Of a stretch of DNA of 64,000 bases, positions 63,925-64,000 are shown piece by piece. The position numbers and the translations under genes are program-made. Below the pieces are notes generated by a model. It ran no database searches and had not been told where the DNA came from. It was given only the letters and a program-made list of their open reading frames with translations. Source of the stretch: Polyangiaceae bacterium (GTDB lineage Bacteria > Myxococcota_A > Polyangia > Polyangiales > Polyangiaceae). The stretch covers positions 1 through 64,000 of the forward strand of contig JAFGBI010000092.1 in assembly GCA_016933275.1 (NCBI GenBank). The letters run 5' to 3'. Every line of letters begins with the position of its first letter. Position 1 is the stretch's first letter.

Positions 63925-64000
63925 CTATAGCCAGGCCTCGATGCGCCCCCCACCAAGCACCCGGTCCCCAGCGTAGAAGACCGCATACTGACCGGGAACG
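63925..64000 (-). CDS. mnmA: 3' end of tRNA-specific 2-thiouridylase (MnmA), cut by window edge
   Basis: The last 24 codons read VPGQYAVFYAGDRVLGGGRIEAWL then TAG, which is the conserved C-terminus of MnmA. The rest of the gene lies beyond the window. MnmA thiolates U34 of Glu, Gln and Lys tRNAs. Together with tilS this places two tRNA anticodon-modifying genes close together. Confidence 0.85.
   Translation of the reverse strand, partial: VPGQYAVFYAGDRVLGGGRIEAWL

Overview
The window is about 64 kb of very GC-rich bacterial chromosome. Several features together point to a myxobacterium-like member of the Myxococcota (former Deltaproteobacteria): single-chain PurL, a PknB/PEGA kinase, PilZ and receiver-domain proteins, PilT with a long N-terminal region, many lipoproteins, proline-rich low-complexity proteins and GTG starts. 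This assignment is inference from gene content. No rRNA, CRISPR array or complete transposase gene was seen. One tRNA is present, tRNA-Leu(TAA).

Layout. 0-8 kb: hemerythrin/PAS sensor, cupin, receiver protein, a GlgX debranching enzyme fused to a pentapeptide-repeat domain, a FecR-like exported protein and CutA. 8-17 kb: purL, then a small DUF3820-like gene, a PilZ protein, a TPR-like lipoprotein, a methyltransferase, a PAS protein that looks like a LuxR regulator without its HTH, a proline-rich protein and an outer-membrane beta-barrel candidate. 17-20.5 kb: GH3 lipoprotein with an altered nucleophile motif, cupin, RdgB. 20.5-24 kb is an accessory patch: orphan XRE regulator, XRE fragment, HigBA, G-quadruplex motifs, tRNA-Leu, a palindromic repeat touching the tRNA, and an RtcB fragment. 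24-29 kb: argG, alpha/beta hydrolase, pilT. 29-36 kb: glgA-treY and an M74 murein endopeptidase with LysM. 36-44 kb: cNMP-TGS-uridine kinase fusion, glycosyltransferase, pseudopilin, a LacI-core/GAF/PP2C-like fusion and aat. 44-50 kb: PhoR/PhoB-like pair, OmpA-like lipoprotein, TlpA-like thioredoxin and a beta-propeller membrane protein. 50-54 kb: a three-gene cluster of two membrane proteins around an ABC ATPase that has lost its catalytic motifs, then a receiver protein. 54-64 kb: orphan LolC/E-like permease, Ser/Thr kinase, CCA/poly(A) polymerase, ftsH-tilS with a Cys-rich partner, a lipoprotein and the 3' end of mnmA.

How the genes work together. GlgA makes glycogen, GlgX debranches it, and TreY starts its conversion to trehalose; TreZ is not in the window. 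aat, tilS, mnmA and the CCA enzyme serve tRNA metabolism or tRNA-dependent protein tagging. FtsH and Aat both feed protein quality control.

The least expected content lies between and at the edges of genes. At least four dispersed repeat families (called A-D here) occur in two to five copies each. Several copies touch a stop codon, a start codon or the tRNA end, and one supplies the C-terminal tail of a gene. The strongest protein-level oddities are the catalytically dead-looking ABC ATPase, the HTH-less LacI-like PP2C fusion, the GH3 Asp-to-Asn change and the pentapeptide-GlgX fusion. All repeat alignments and motif readings were made by eye.
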